Source: Gemmatimonadota bacterium (lineage in GTDB: Bacteria; Gemmatimonadota; Gemmatimonadetes; Gemmatimonadales; GWC2-71-9). Taken from it: a DNA stretch of 35,546 nucleotides. The stretch is from assembly GCA_003222115.1 (NCBI GenBank), contig QHUL01000078.1, forward strand, positions 1 through 35,546, read 5' to 3'. Shown one piece after another: positions 21,654 through 30,572 of this stretch. The translations under genes and the position numbers were made by a program. The notes beneath the pieces were generated by a model. It saw only the letters and a program-made list of their open reading frames with translations, was not told where the DNA came from and did no database searches. The stretch's first letter is position 1. Each line of letters starts with the position of its first letter.

Positions 21654-22498
21654 CGCAGCCCGAAGCGGTGGCGACCGCCGTCCGGCGCGTCGTAGCCCTG
21701 GTAGGCGTAGTCGAGGTGCAGGCGGCCCAGCTCCAGCCCGCCGCCCACCGTGACGGGCGACGCGTCGCTCGGCGCCGAGTGGCCCGTCCCGCCCACCCGC
21801 CCCACGATCCCGACCCCGCGCGCTACCACGCCGGCCTCGAGGCCCGCGACGAGCACCGCCGCGTGGCCTTCGGGCCACTGTCCCTCGACGGTCGTGAGCA
21901 GCCGGAAGGTCCCCTGCGGATCGACGTAATTCATCGTGAACCCCGCCCGGGTGCGGCGCGGCAGCGGCGGGGCGCCGCTGCGCCCGCCGCCGATGTTCTG
22001 GACGCTCGCGCCAAGCGCCATGATGTCGAAGACGGCGATCGCAACGCCGGCATCGCCCGCCCAGGCGTGCGCGCTGGAGCCGCCGACCTCCTGGCGGAAG
22101 TACTTGCCGGACCCGCCGAGCGCGATTACTCCCGTGCGGAACACGAGCGACGAGACGCCGAGCAGGTCGGCCGCCGACCCGGCGCCATAGTCCAGGGCCG
22201 CAGCGCCCGCGCCCCAGTTGAGCCGGCCCAGTCGCAACGCGAGGGCCGCCGCGGACAGGGTCGCGCCCGCGAGATACCGCTCGTACGAGCCCTCTACCGA
22301 AAGGTGGCGGATCGTGGCGATCCCGGCCGGATTCGCGAATACGGCGCCGGCGTCCCCGACGAGCGCCGCTCCCGCCCCACCCAGCCCCGCCGACCGGGTG
22401 GAGGCGGGGAGCAGGAGGACCGGGCTGCCTTCCGCCTGGGCGGTGAGCGACGCAATCACAACGACGTCGAGCAGAACGACGTCGAGCAGAGTTCGCAT
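21641..22498 (-). CDS. PorV/PorQ-like outer membrane beta-barrel protein
   Basis: A 285-residue protein. After a signal peptide (about residues 1-22) the mature part begins STRSAGLGGAGAALVGDAGAVFANPAGIATI, the hallmark of PorV/PorQ/UPF0164 (FadL-like) barrels, and continues as alternating Gly/Ala-rich strands to a terminal HRFGLRWTP. Aromatic-ended last strands fit outer-membrane insertion. In Bacteroidota such proteins work with type IX secretion; outside that phylum the role is unclear. The signal peptide is odd: its DNA is a perfect 15-nt tandem repeat (22460-22489) giving LLDVVLLDVVV, with Asp residues in the hydrophobic core. Its start overlaps the stop of the upstream peptidase gene by 1 nt. 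Confidence 0.82.
   Translation of the reverse strand: MRTLLDVVLLDVVVIASLTAQAEGSPVLLLPASTRSAGLGGAGAALVGDAGAVFANPAGIATIRHLSVEGSYERYLAGATLSAAALALRLGRLNWGAGAAALDYGAGSAADLLGVSSLVFRTGVIALGGSGKYFRQEVGGSSAHAWAGDAGVAIAVFDIMALGASVQNIGGGRSGAPPLPRRTRAGFTMNYVDPQGTFRLLTTVEGQWPEGHAAVLVAGLEAGVVARGVGIVGRVGGTGHSAPSDASPVTVGGGLELGRLHLDYAYQGYDAPDGGRHRFGLRWTP
22460..22489. repeat. Perfect 15-nt tandem duplication in the PorV-like signal peptide
   Basis: AACGACGTCGAGCAG occurs twice without a gap. It matches the 15-mer at 16607-16621 (AACGGCGTCTAGCGG) at 12 of 15 positions in the same orientation, so it looks like a derived copy of the same unit, used here as coding sequence for LLDVV twice. Confidence 0.75.
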
Positions 22499-24192
22499 TA
22501 CTTGATCCTGATCACATTGAGCCGCGGCACGAGCGCGTCTGGGAGCGCGAAGCCCCGGCCGTCGCTAAAGAGCAGGGTGAAGCCCGCCGCCCCGGCGCTC
22601 TGCTGCGCCAGGTAGTACAGACCGGACCCCGCGCGCAGCGTGTCGCTCAGGCTCACCGCGTCGCCCAGCCCCGTGGCCGGAGCGAGCGGAAAGCTGCCCG
22701 GGATGCCGTTCGGCGCCGGGCAGCGCGCGCTCAGTGTGGGGTAGTCCGCGCGGAAGGTCCACAGCTTGTACCGCAGCTCTGGCAGGGCGGGCGGCGGCGG
22801 AAACCCGGGCAGGTCGGACACATAGTTCGCGAGCGCCCAGTGCGCCACCGTCTCGGCGAACGGCCTGGCCGTCACATGCTCCACGTTGGCCGCCCCCGTG
22901 AACGTCGTCTGGTCGAGCCGGCGCGTGACCGCGTCCGCGTCGGCCAGCGAGGTACTGGCGGCCGTCTGGTCGACGAGGTAGCGCACGAACAGCCACATCG
23001 CCCCCCGCTCCGCCAGGGTCCCGATCCCCTCGGTGGCGAGCAGGAAGTGGTTCTGGGGTGCGCTGAAGTACTGGTACGCGTTGTGTAAGTCCCCACCCAC
23101 GTACTCGCAAAACGTCGCCGTGTCCGGCACCGGCAGCGGCAGGTACTTGCGGCCTCCCATCTCCTCCGCGTAGTGCGAGAGCCCCTCGTTGAGCCACAGC
23201 ACCTCGGGGGCGCCGGCGCGCCTAAGGTAGTGCTGGCCGAAGCTGATCATGTGCTGGAACTCGTGGATGAACGTCACCGGGACGAGGGTGTTCACCTGGG
23301 CGACGGAGTGCGGGCAGCTCAAGGTCCCCAACGGGTCCGCCACCAGCGAGTAGAAGACCTCTCCGTTATTGCCCTGACCAAAGATCAGGTCCGCGCCGTA
23401 GAAGTAGCCCGCCACAAACCCGGCGCTACACTCGGACGCGCTGACGAGCTGGTTCACCGCGTTCGTCATCAGCACGATCACCACACCATTCTGGTCGATG
23501 TCCGACTCGCGGCCGAACGCCAGGGTGTCCCGCACGTACAGCAGCGTGTCGAACTTGTAGCGCAGCGAGAGGAAGTCCGCGTCGCTCAGCCCGCCCGACG
23601 GCTTGTTGTTGTCCTCGAAGATGGCGATGTGCACCCCGACCTGCTTCGCGGTGGCCGTCACGGTGGTCTTGCTCGTGCAATCCAGGTTCGAGCAGACGCT
23701 GAAGGTGCCGACGTCCCCCACGGCCGGTGGGGCCAGGGCGACGCGTGGCGCGGTGAAGGGGTGGATCGTTGGGGGGTTGTTGAGATAGAGCTGCTGCTCA
23801 CTCTCGCGCAGGAACTCGTGGAACCGGGCGGCCGGCGCGAGCTGAGGGGAGGGCGCGGCGGAGACCGCAGGGGCAGCGAGCGCCGCCACTGTCGCGCCCC
23901 GCAGCCAGAACGACGACTTGCTGCCGGGCGTCCCCGTGGCGGCCTGCGGCACGAGCAGGTACTCGATATCCGACCCCGACGGATTGGCGGCGAACGCGAC
24001 GCAACCCGCGCCGCGCACCGCACGGAGGACGAAGTCGCCGCTGGGCCTGGGGTCGGCGGATTGGTACTCGCCAGCCGTGAGGTCGACGAGCGGCGCCGCG
24101 GCCGTGCATGGGGCCAGCGGCCCGCTCGATTCGCTACACCCCGCCGCCAGGAGCGAGCACAGCCCGATCCGGCTCAGCATTCTCCCGACCAT
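22498..24192 (-). CDS. Secreted lipoprotein metallopeptidase, M30-like
   Basis: A 564-residue protein. [22 protein letters not shown] is a lipoprotein signal with lipobox A-A-G-C. The catalytic centre is TFIHEFQHMISFGQHYL followed by VLWLNEGLSHYAEEMGG: HEFQH supplies two zinc ligands and the Glu of NEGLSHYAEE the third, as in M30 (hyicolysin)-type peptidases. An upstream block, ESDIDQNGVVIVLMTNAVNQ, is also typical. Four Cys (SVCSNLDCTS and others) suit an exported protein. The start at 24192 has a purine-rich GGGAGG upstream; ATG 24180 is an alternative giving a shorter signal. It overlaps the antiporter gene by 59 nt and abuts the PorV-like gene. Confidence 0.85.
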   Translation of the reverse strand: MVGRMLSRIGLCSLLAAGCSESSGPLAPCTAAAPLVDLTAGEYQSADPRPSGDFVLRAVRGAGCVAFAANPSGSDIEYLLVPQAATGTPGSKSSFWLRGATVAALAAPAVSAAPSPQLAPAARFHEFLRESEQQLYLNNPPTIHPFTAPRVALAPPAVGDVGTFSVCSNLDCTSKTTVTATAKQVGVHIAIFEDNNKPSGGLSDADFLSLRYKFDTLLYVRDTLAFGRESDIDQNGVVIVLMTNAVNQLVSASECSAGFVAGYFYGADLIFGQGNNGEVFYSLVADPLGTLSCPHSVAQVNTLVPVTFIHEFQHMISFGQHYLRRAGAPEVLWLNEGLSHYAEEMGGRKYLPLPVPDTATFCEYVGGDLHNAYQYFSAPQNHFLLATEGIGTLAERGAMWLFVRYLVDQTAASTSLADADAVTRRLDQTTFTGAANVEHVTARPFAETVAHWALANYVSDLPGFPPPPALPELRYKLWTFRADYPTLSARCPAPNGIPGSFPLAPATGLGDAVSLSDTLRAGSGLYYLAQQSAGAAGFTLLFSDGRGFALPDALVPRLNVIRIK

Positions 24193-25474
24193 GTTCCCCC
24201 TCCCTCACTTCGCCGGCCAGGCGCAGGGCCCGCCGGAAGCAGATCGGGCCCACCAGCTCGTGGACCCCAATCATCGCCACGATCAGGGTCTCGAGCGAGA
24301 CCCCCCACTCCGGGAACGCCCGTCGCGCTACGGCGGCGAGCCCCAACGCCACTCCCGCCTGCGAGGTAAGGCCCAGCCACCCCTCCCGCGCCAGGACCGG
24401 GCTCACCGCCGGGTCCCGACCCGCCCAGAGGACGCCGTAGCGCAAGGCGACCACCCGCAGCCCTGCGACGAGCAGCACCCAGGGCCACAGGTTTGCCAGC
24501 ACCTCCAGGTGCAGGCCCGCGCCCGCCAGGGCGAAGAACACGAGGTACAGCGGCAGGGAGCCGCGCCGCAGGGTGCCGCGCAGGCGCTCGTCCTCGAGGG
24601 GGAAGAAGTTCCTCACACAGAGCCCGGCCGTCAGCGCGACGAGCACCGTTTCGAGATGCATGAGCTGCGCGGCCTCCGCGGCGATGAACGCCGCAGCGAC
24701 GAGCAGCAGCGCCGTGTCCCGCTTGAAGGAGCGTACGTAGGCCGCGAGGGCGTAGCCCAGCGCCGCGCCGACGGCGACCGAGCCGACGAGGTGCGCCAGC
24801 GCCGTCCCCGCGACGAGCAGATTGACCGCGCCGGCGCTCGTCACCAGCCTGGCCACTGCGAGCACGAGGGAGAGGAGGACGATGACGGCGACGTCCTGGG
24901 CGACCGAGACCGCGAGGACAGCGCGGGCGAACGGGCCCCGCGCGTCGAGCTCGCCGATCACCGCCATGGTCACGACCGGCGAGGATGCGGCGGCGACGGT
25001 CCCGAGGACGAGGGCCACCGCCACGCGATCACCGACCGGTTGATGCACGGTCACCGGAAACCACAGGCCCACACTGAACATCACCGCCGCCACGGCGGCG
25101 AAGGGAAACAAGATCGTGCCGCCGGCGAGGCGCGTCAGGCCGACGCGCTCGCGCCGCAGCGTGTCGAGCGTCAGCTCGCTCCCCGCGGCAAACGCGATCA
25201 GCGCGACGGCCGCGTCCGCGATGAGCCGCAGCGCTCCGACCTCGTCCGCTCGGACGAGCCCGAGCCACGCGGGCCCGACGGCGAAGCCTGTCAGGAGGTA
25301 GCCCGTGATGCGTGGCAAGCGCGCCCGCCGCGCGATGTCGCCGCCCAGCTGCGCCGCCAGCAGCAGAAACCCGAGCGCGAGCGTGGCGCGCGCCTCGAGC
25401 GCGCCGCCCGCGGTGAGCCGATGAAACAGGGCCATCATCAGGCCCAGCGCGAACGCGCTCGCGAACCAACGCAT
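24134..25474 (-). CDS. CPA2-family cation/proton antiporter
   Basis: A 446-residue integral membrane protein with about 12 hydrophobic segments. Early motifs are [28 protein letters not shown] and [20 protein letters not shown]. The central pair [18 protein letters not shown] and [22 protein letters not shown] corresponds to the ion-binding helices of the family, with the Asp in QDV. It lacks a RCK/TrkA-N domain. It probably exchanges Na+ or K+ for H+ in the inner membrane. The ATG at 25474 follows a -10-like TAACTT by 8 nt with no Shine-Dalgarno. Its last 19 codons overlap the start of the M30-like gene. Confidence 0.9.
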   Translation of the reverse strand: MRWFASAFALGLMMALFHRLTAGGALEARATLALGFLLLAAQLGGDIARRARLPRITGYLLTGFAVGPAWLGLVRADEVGALRLIADAAVALIAFAAGSELTLDTLRRERVGLTRLAGGTILFPFAAVAAVMFSVGLWFPVTVHQPVGDRVAVALVLGTVAAASSPVVTMAVIGELDARGPFARAVLAVSVAQDVAVIVLLSLVLAVARLVTSAGAVNLLVAGTALAHLVGSVAVGAALGYALAAYVRSFKRDTALLLVAAAFIAAEAAQLMHLETVLVALTAGLCVRNFFPLEDERLRGTLRRGSLPLYLVFFALAGAGLHLEVLANLWPWVLLVAGLRVVALRYGVLWAGRDPAVSPVLAREGWLGLTSQAGVALGLAAVARRAFPEWGVSLETLIVAMIGVHELVGPICFRRALRLAGEVREGEHGRENAEPDRAVLAPGGGV

Positions 25475-25482
25475 CGGCGCAA

Positions 25483-25510
25483 AAGTTATTGCCGCGCGGC
25501 ATTTTGACAA
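25483..25510 (-). promoter_or_regulatory. Promoter of the antiporter operon (overlaps the hisIE -35)
   Basis: On the minus strand, TTGTCA (complement of 25505-25510) and TAACTT (complement of 25483-25488) are separated by 16 nt. The ATG at 25474 is 8 nt downstream of the -10, so the mRNA would be leaderless or nearly so. The -35 shares five bases with the -35 of the opposing hisIE promoter. Confidence 0.55.
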
Positions 25511-25532
25511 TGCGCAGAAGCGCCGGTATCTT
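25504..25532 (+). promoter_or_regulatory. Sigma70-type promoter of hisIE-dnaE-accA operon
   Basis: TTGACA (25504-25509), a 17-nt spacer and TATCTT (25527-25532) form the best sigma70-like promoter in the window. The GTG start of hisIE is 6 nt after the -10, so transcription should begin at or next to the start codon, giving a leaderless mRNA. No Shine-Dalgarno exists in the 6 nt. Confidence 0.75.
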
Positions 25533-25538
25533 CCCGAC

Positions 25539-26147
25539 GTGACCGCCCACAACTGGATCGAGGACGTGCGCTTCGGGGACGATGGACTCGTCCCCGTCGT
25601 CGCTCAAAGCGCCGTCGCCGGCGAGGTCCTGATGGTGGCCTATGCCGACCGGGCGGCGCTCGAGCACACGCGCGACACCGGCGAGGCGCATTACCACAGC
25701 CGCAGCCGGGGCGGCCTCTGGAAGAAGGGGGAGACCTCCGGGCACACGCAGGCCGTGGCGGAGGTGCGCGTCGACTGCGACGGCGACGCGGTGCTCTACG
25801 TCGTGCGCCAGACCGGGCCCGCCTGCCACACGGGCGCCCCCACTTGCTTCGGTGAGCCCACGGGCGGCACGCTCGTTCGCCTCGCCGGCACCATCTCGCA
25901 CCGTGCGCGCGAGCGGCCGGACGGATCCTACACCGCGCGCCTGTTGGGCGAAGGGGTCGCGCGGGTCGCGCAGAAGCTGGGCGAGGAGGCGGTGGAGACG
26001 GTGGTCGCGGCCACCGCGGAGGACGGCGCGCGCCTCGCCAGCGAGGCGGCCGATCTGCTCTACCATCTCCTGGTGCTGCTCGAGGCGAAGCGGCTGCCCC
26101 TGGAACGGGTGCTCGAGGAGCTCGATCGGCGGGCGGGAGCGCGGTAG
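25539..26147 (+). CDS. hisIE: Bifunctional phosphoribosyl-AMP cyclohydrolase / phosphoribosyl-ATP pyrophosphatase HisIE
   Basis: A 202-residue fusion for steps two and three of histidine biosynthesis. The N-terminal PRA cyclohydrolase (1-110) carries [21 protein letters not shown], the metal-binding [14 protein letters not shown] and [13 protein letters not shown] with the zinc cysteines. The C-terminal PRA pyrophosphatase (about 118-202) has [29 protein letters not shown] and the MazG-like [15 protein letters not shown]. The fusion is standard in many bacteria. It starts at GTG 25539, directly downstream of a strong promoter. dnaE begins 5 nt after its stop. No other his genes are in the window. 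Confidence 0.96.
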   Translation: MTAHNWIEDVRFGDDGLVPVVAQSAVAGEVLMVAYADRAALEHTRDTGEAHYHSRSRGGLWKKGETSGHTQAVAEVRVDCDGDAVLYVVRQTGPACHTGAPTCFGEPTGGTLVRLAGTISHRARERPDGSYTARLLGEGVARVAQKLGEEAVETVVAATAEDGARLASEAADLLYHLLVLLEAKRLPLERVLEELDRRAGAR

Positions 26148-26152
26148 TCGAG

Positions 26153-29100
26153 ATGGCGTTCGTACACCTCCACACGCACAGCGAATACTCCCTCCTCGAC
26201 GGCGCCAACCGCATTCCCGATCTGCTGGACCACGTCCAGGCACTCGGCATGGACTCGCTGGCGATCACCGATCACGGCAACCTCCACGGGGCCTGGCAGT
26301 TCTACGCGGAGGCGAAGGCCCGCAACATCCGGCCGATCCTCGGGTTCGAGGCGTACCTCGCCTTCGGGAGCCGCCGGCGGCGCGAGCGGCTGAGCGGCGC
26401 CCCCGCCGACTACTCGCACCTCGTGCTGCTCGCCCGCAACCGCACCGGCTACCGCAACCTCGTCGCGCTCTCGTCCATCGGCTTCCTCGAGGGCTATTAC
26501 CGCCGGCCGCGCATCGACCGCGAAGTGCTGGAGCGGCACAAGGACGGGCTGATCGCGCTCGCCGCCTGCCTGTCGGGCGAAGTCGCCCTGTATCTGCGGC
26601 AGGGGAATTACGAGGCGGCGAAGGCGAGCGCCCGGTATTTCGCCGACCTGTTCGGGCCGGACGGCTTCTGGCTGGAGGTCCAGAGCCACGGCATCCCCGA
26701 GGAGAAGCTCGTCACCGAGGGCATGTTCCGGCTGTCCGCCGAGCTGGGGGTGCCCGTGGTGGCGACGAACGACGCGCACTATCTCCGCAAGGACGACGCC
26801 GAGGCCCACGACGTGCTGCTCGCCATCGGCACGGGAAAGGATCTCGACGACCCGAACCGGTTCCGGTTCTTCGGGCGGGAGAGCTACGTCAAGTCGGAGC
26901 AGGAGATGTGCGCGCTGTTCCCGGACCGCCCCGACGTCATCGCGGAGACGGCACGACTGGCGGCGCTGTGCGAGTTCGACTTCGAGAAGCGCTACTACCT
27001 GCCGCAGTACCCTCGTCCCGCGGAGTTCGCGAGCGACACCGACCTGTTGGTGCACCTGGCGCGTGACGGAGCGCGGCGCCGCTACGGCGACCCCGTGCCG
27101 CCCGAGGTGGAGCAGCGCCTCCAGTACGAGCTCGACGTCATCGCCCGCACCGGCTACGCCGGGTACTTCCTCATCGTCTACGACTTCATCAAGGCCGCCA
27201 AGGACCGCGGCATCCCCGTGGGCCCGGGACGCGGCTCCGCCGCCGGCTCGCTCGTCGCATACGCGCTCGGCATCACGAGCATCGATCCCCTCAAGTTCGA
27301 CCTGCTGTTCGAGCGTTTCCTCAATCCCGAGCGGGTGACGATGCCCGACATCGACCTCGACTTCTGTTTCGAGCGGCGGGGCGAGGTGATCGAGTACGTG
27401 CGCTCGCGCTACGGGCGCGAGTCGGTCGGCCAGATTATCACCTTCGGGACGTTGAAGGCGCGGGCGGCGTTCCGCGACGTGGCCCGCACCTTGCGCCTCG
27501 AGGTGGGAGACGTGGATCGGCTCACCAAGACGATCCCGTCGGGCCCCGCCTACTCGCTGAGCCTCGCCGAGGCGGCCGAGAAGGTGCCGGAGCTGCGCGC
27601 GGCCGCCGAGCAGGACGAGCGGGTCCGCAAGGTGCTCGACCTCGGCTCGCGCATCGAGGGGCTGGCCCGGCACGCCTCGGTGCACGCCGCGGGCATCGTG
27701 ATCGCCCCCGGGCCGCTCACGGAGTACGTCCCCGTCTGCATCGCGCCCCAGGTGCCGGACGCGATCATCACGCAGTACGACATGGTGGGGCTCGAGCAGG
27801 TGGGGATGCTGAAGATCGACATCCTGGGCCTGAAGACGTTGACCGTGATCCACGACGCGGTCGCCATGGTGCGCGAGCGGCACGGGACCCCGCTCGACAT
27901 GGACGCGCTCGACCTCGAGGATCCCGCGGTGTACCGGCTGCTCCGCTCGGGGCGCACCGCCGGGGTGTTCCAGTTCGAGTCGCCGCTCGCGACGGACACG
28001 CTGCGCAACATGCAGTGCGACCGGTTCGACGACCTGGTGGCGACCAACGCGCTGCTCCGCCCGGGGCCGCTCGACACCGGCATGCACCTCGTCTTCATCA
28101 ACCGCAAGCTGGGCCGCGAGCAAGTGCGCTACCCCCACCCCGCGCTCGAAGAGATCCTCAAGCCCACCTACGGCGTCATCACCTACCAGGAGCAGGTGAT
28201 GCGGATCGCCAACGTGCTGGCCGGGTTCTCGCTCGCCGAAGCGGACGTGCTGCGCAAGGCGGTGGGGAAGAAGGACCAGGAGCTGATTCAGCAGGAGCTC
28301 GGCCGCTTCGTCGAACGCGCCGTGGAGCGCGGCCACGACCGGCGCGGCATCGCGGACATCGCCGCCCAGATCGAGACGTTCGGCCGGTACGGGTTCAACA
28401 AATCGCACGCGGTCGCCTATTCCGTTCTCTCCTATCAGACCGCCTGGCTCAAGACGCATCATCCCGCCGAATTCATGGCGGCACTGCTCTCATCGGAAAT
28501 CGGCAACACCGACAAGGTCGTGCAATACATCGCCGGGGCCCGCGAGCTGGGGCTCGAGGTGCTCCCGCCCGACGTGAACGAGTCGGGGTTCAAGTTCACG
28601 GTGGTCGGCGAGCGCCGGGTGCGGTGCGGCCTCGGGGCCGTGAGGAACGTCGGCCAGAGCGCCATCGAGTCGATCATCGCCGGACGCCGGGCGGCAGGGC
28701 CGTACCGCTCGCTCGTGGATCTGTGCGAGCGGATCGACCTCCGGCTCTGCAACAAGCGCGTGGTGGAGGCGTTGATCGACGCCGGGGCCTGCGATTCGCT
28801 CGGCGGGCATCGGGCCCAGCTCGTGGCCGCGCTCGACACGGAGTTCTCCGAGGCGCAAGCCCGCCAGGAGGACCGCGATTCGGGCCAAGTCGCGTTGTTC
28901 GGCGAGGAGACGCCCATCCCACATCCCGCATCCCGCCTCCCGGACGTCGAGGCCTGGACCGAGCACGACCGCCTGACGCGCGAGAAGGGCGTGCTCGGCT
29001 TCTTCATCTCCGGGCACCCCCTCGCCAAGTACCGCGCGGAGGTGGAGCTTTTCGGGACCCGGACGACGGCGACGCTGGGCCAGTGGAGCGACCAGCGCGT

Positions 29101-29608
29101 CGCGATCGCCGCGCTGGTGACCGCCGTGAAACGACAGATCTCCAAGCGCAGCGGCGCCGAGTACGCCCGGCTCACGCTGGAGGACTTCCACGGCACCGCG
29201 GAGGCGCTGGTCTTTCCAGAGGCGTGGGCCAAGCTGAACGACGTCATCCACGCCGACGGGGCGCTGCTGTTCACGGGCGGTCACAGCGCGCGGGACCGGG
29301 AGGAGGAGCAGGCGCCCTTCATCGTCGACGCGGCCCGCCCGCTGGACGAGCTGAAGGGCAGCGGGGCGATCGGGATCGCCCTGCGCTGGCCCAGCGCGGA
29401 CCCGCCGCCACCCGACGTGGCGCGGGCGGTCGCGGCGCTGTGCGCCTCGCACCCGGGCCCGGCGCCGGTGCTGCTGGAATACGGGGGGAACGGCACCCAG
29501 GCGCGGCTGCGGAGCCGGTCCCTGCGCGTGGCGGTGGCGGACGACTTGCTGGCGGCGCTGCGGGACTTGCTCGGCGCCGAGCGCGTGCAACTCGTGAAGG
29601 CGACCTGA
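26153..29608 (+). CDS. dnaE: DNA polymerase III alpha subunit
   Basis: A 1151-residue replicative polymerase of the DnaE1 class. The N-terminal PHP domain has HLHTHSEYSLLDGANRI, ITDHGNLHGA and NDAHYLRKDDAEAHD, so its metal ligands look intact. The catalytic aspartates are Asp399-401-403 (PDIDLDF), with KIDILGLKTLT supplying the third palm Asp. The fingers have RPGPLDTGMH and FNKSHAVAYSVLSYQTAWLK. The helix-hairpin-helix block includes VVEALIDAGACDSLGG, and the OB fold VAIAALVTAVKRQISKRSGAEYARLTLED. A heptamer array encodes PIPHPASRLPD (residues 921-931) in a linker before the LTREKGVLGFFISGHPL block. It is shorter in the C-terminal region than E. coli DnaE (1160), within family range. Confidence 0.97.
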   Translation: MAFVHLHTHSEYSLLDGANRIPDLLDHVQALGMDSLAITDHGNLHGAWQFYAEAKARNIRPILGFEAYLAFGSRRRRERLSGAPADYSHLVLLARNRTGYRNLVALSSIGFLEGYYRRPRIDREVLERHKDGLIALAACLSGEVALYLRQGNYEAAKASARYFADLFGPDGFWLEVQSHGIPEEKLVTEGMFRLSAELGVPVVATNDAHYLRKDDAEAHDVLLAIGTGKDLDDPNRFRFFGRESYVKSEQEMCALFPDRPDVIAETARLAALCEFDFEKRYYLPQYPRPAEFASDTDLLVHLARDGARRRYGDPVPPEVEQRLQYELDVIARTGYAGYFLIVYDFIKAAKDRGIPVGPGRGSAAGSLVAYALGITSIDPLKFDLLFERFLNPERVTMPDIDLDFCFERRGEVIEYVRSRYGRESVGQIITFGTLKARAAFRDVARTLRLEVGDVDRLTKTIPSGPAYSLSLAEAAEKVPELRAAAEQDERVRKVLDLGSRIEGLARHASVHAAGIVIAPGPLTEYVPVCIAPQVPDAIITQYDMVGLEQVGMLKIDILGLKTLTVIHDAVAMVRERHGTPLDMDALDLEDPAVYRLLRSGRTAGVFQFESPLATDTLRNMQCDRFDDLVATNALLRPGPLDTGMHLVFINRKLGREQVRYPHPALEEILKPTYGVITYQEQVMRIANVLAGFSLAEADVLRKAVGKKDQELIQQELGRFVERAVERGHDRRGIADIAAQIETFGRYGFNKSHAVAYSVLSYQTAWLKTHHPAEFMAALLSSEIGNTDKVVQYIAGARELGLEVLPPDVNESGFKFTVVGERRVRCGLGAVRNVGQSAIESIIAGRRAAGPYRSLVDLCERIDLRLCNKRVVEALIDAGACDSLGGHRAQLVAALDTEFSEAQARQEDRDSGQVALFGEETPIPHPASRLPDVEAWTEHDRLTREKGVLGFFISGHPLAKYRAEVELFGTRTTATLGQWSDQRVAIAALVTAVKRQISKRSGAEYARLTLEDFHGTAEALVFPEAWAKLNDVIHADGALLFTGGHSARDREEEQAPFIVDAARPLDELKGSGAIGIALRWPSADPPPPDVARAVAALCASHPGPAPVLLEYGGNGTQARLRSRSLRVAVADDLLAALRDLLGAERVQLVKAT
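28915..28942. repeat. Intragenic 4x7 heptamer array in dnaE
   Basis: Four contiguous 7-nt units, CATCCCA, CATCCCG, CATCCCG, CCTCCCG, encode PIPHPASRLPD in a flexible linker of the polymerase. As in pdhC and lipB, the array is exactly 28 nt and its period is not a codon multiple. Confidence 0.8.
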
Positions 29609-29611
29609 CTG

Positions 29612-30571
29612 ATGGCGACCCATACGCTCGACTTCGAGCGTCCCCTGCTGGAGCTCGAGCGTCAGATCGAGGAGTTGAAGCGCGTCGCGGGCGAGGGGGC
29701 CGTGGACGTGGCGAAGGAGCTGCAGCCGCTCGAGCAGAAGCTGTCCGAGCTGCGCGTGCAGATCTACAGGAATCTCACGCCCATGCAGCGGGTCCAGGTG
29801 GCGCGGCATCCCAAGCGCCCCTACGCGCTGGACTATCTGCGCAGCGTCTTCAGCGACTTCGTGGAGCTGCACGGCGACCGGCTGTTCCGCGACGATCCGG
29901 CGATCGTGGGAGGATGGGCGCGCCTCGACGGGCAGACCGTCATGGCGATCGGGCATCAGAAAGGGCGGGACACGAAGGAGAACCTGCGGCGCAACTTCGG
30001 AATGGCCCACCCCGAGGGGTATCGCAAGGCGCTACGCCTGATGAAGCTGGCCGAGAAGTTCCACGCCCCTGTCGTCACTCTGGTGGACACGCCCGGCGCC
30101 TACCCCGGGATCGGCGCCGAGGAGCGCGGGCAGGCCGAGGCGATCGCCCACAACCTGCTCGAGATGGCGGGGCTCCGGACCCCGATCCTCACGGCCATCA
30201 TCGGCGAGGGCGGCTCCGGCGGCGCGCTCGGCGTCGGGCTCGGCGACCGGGTGCTGATGCTCGAGAACGCCGTGTACTCGGTGATCTCGCCCGAAGGGTG
30301 CGCCGCGATCCTGTGGAAGGACGCGAGCCAGCGCGAGCGCGCCGCCGAGGCGCTGAAGATCACGGCCCAGGACCTGTTGCAGCTCGGCGTCATCGACGAG
30401 ATCGTACCCGAACCCCCGGGCGGCGCCCACGCCGACCCCGACGCCACGGCCGAGACGCTCGGCTCGGCACTGCGCCGCCATCTCGCCCAGCTCGGCAAGC
30501 TGCGGATCGTCAAGCTCCTCAAACGGCGCGAGGAGAAGTACCTTTCGATGGGTGCACTCAGCGGGAAATGA
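29612..30571 (+). CDS. accA: Acetyl-CoA carboxylase carboxyltransferase subunit alpha
   Basis: A 319-residue alpha subunit, the usual length. It has [21 protein letters not shown], then [68 protein letters not shown], the oxyanion-hole region [25 protein letters not shown], and [38 protein letters not shown]. With AccD (not in this window) it transfers carboxyl from biotin to acetyl-CoA, the first step of fatty acid synthesis. It starts 3 nt after dnaE stops and is followed after 1 nt by ricT. Confidence 0.97.
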   Translation: MATHTLDFERPLLELERQIEELKRVAGEGAVDVAKELQPLEQKLSELRVQIYRNLTPMQRVQVARHPKRPYALDYLRSVFSDFVELHGDRLFRDDPAIVGGWARLDGQTVMAIGHQKGRDTKENLRRNFGMAHPEGYRKALRLMKLAEKFHAPVVTLVDTPGAYPGIGAEERGQAEAIAHNLLEMAGLRTPILTAIIGEGGSGGALGVGLGDRVLMLENAVYSVISPEGCAAILWKDASQRERAAEALKITAQDLLQLGVIDEIVPEPPGGAHADPDATAETLGSALRRHLAQLGKLRIVKLLKRREEKYLSMGALSGK

Positions 30572-30572
30572 G

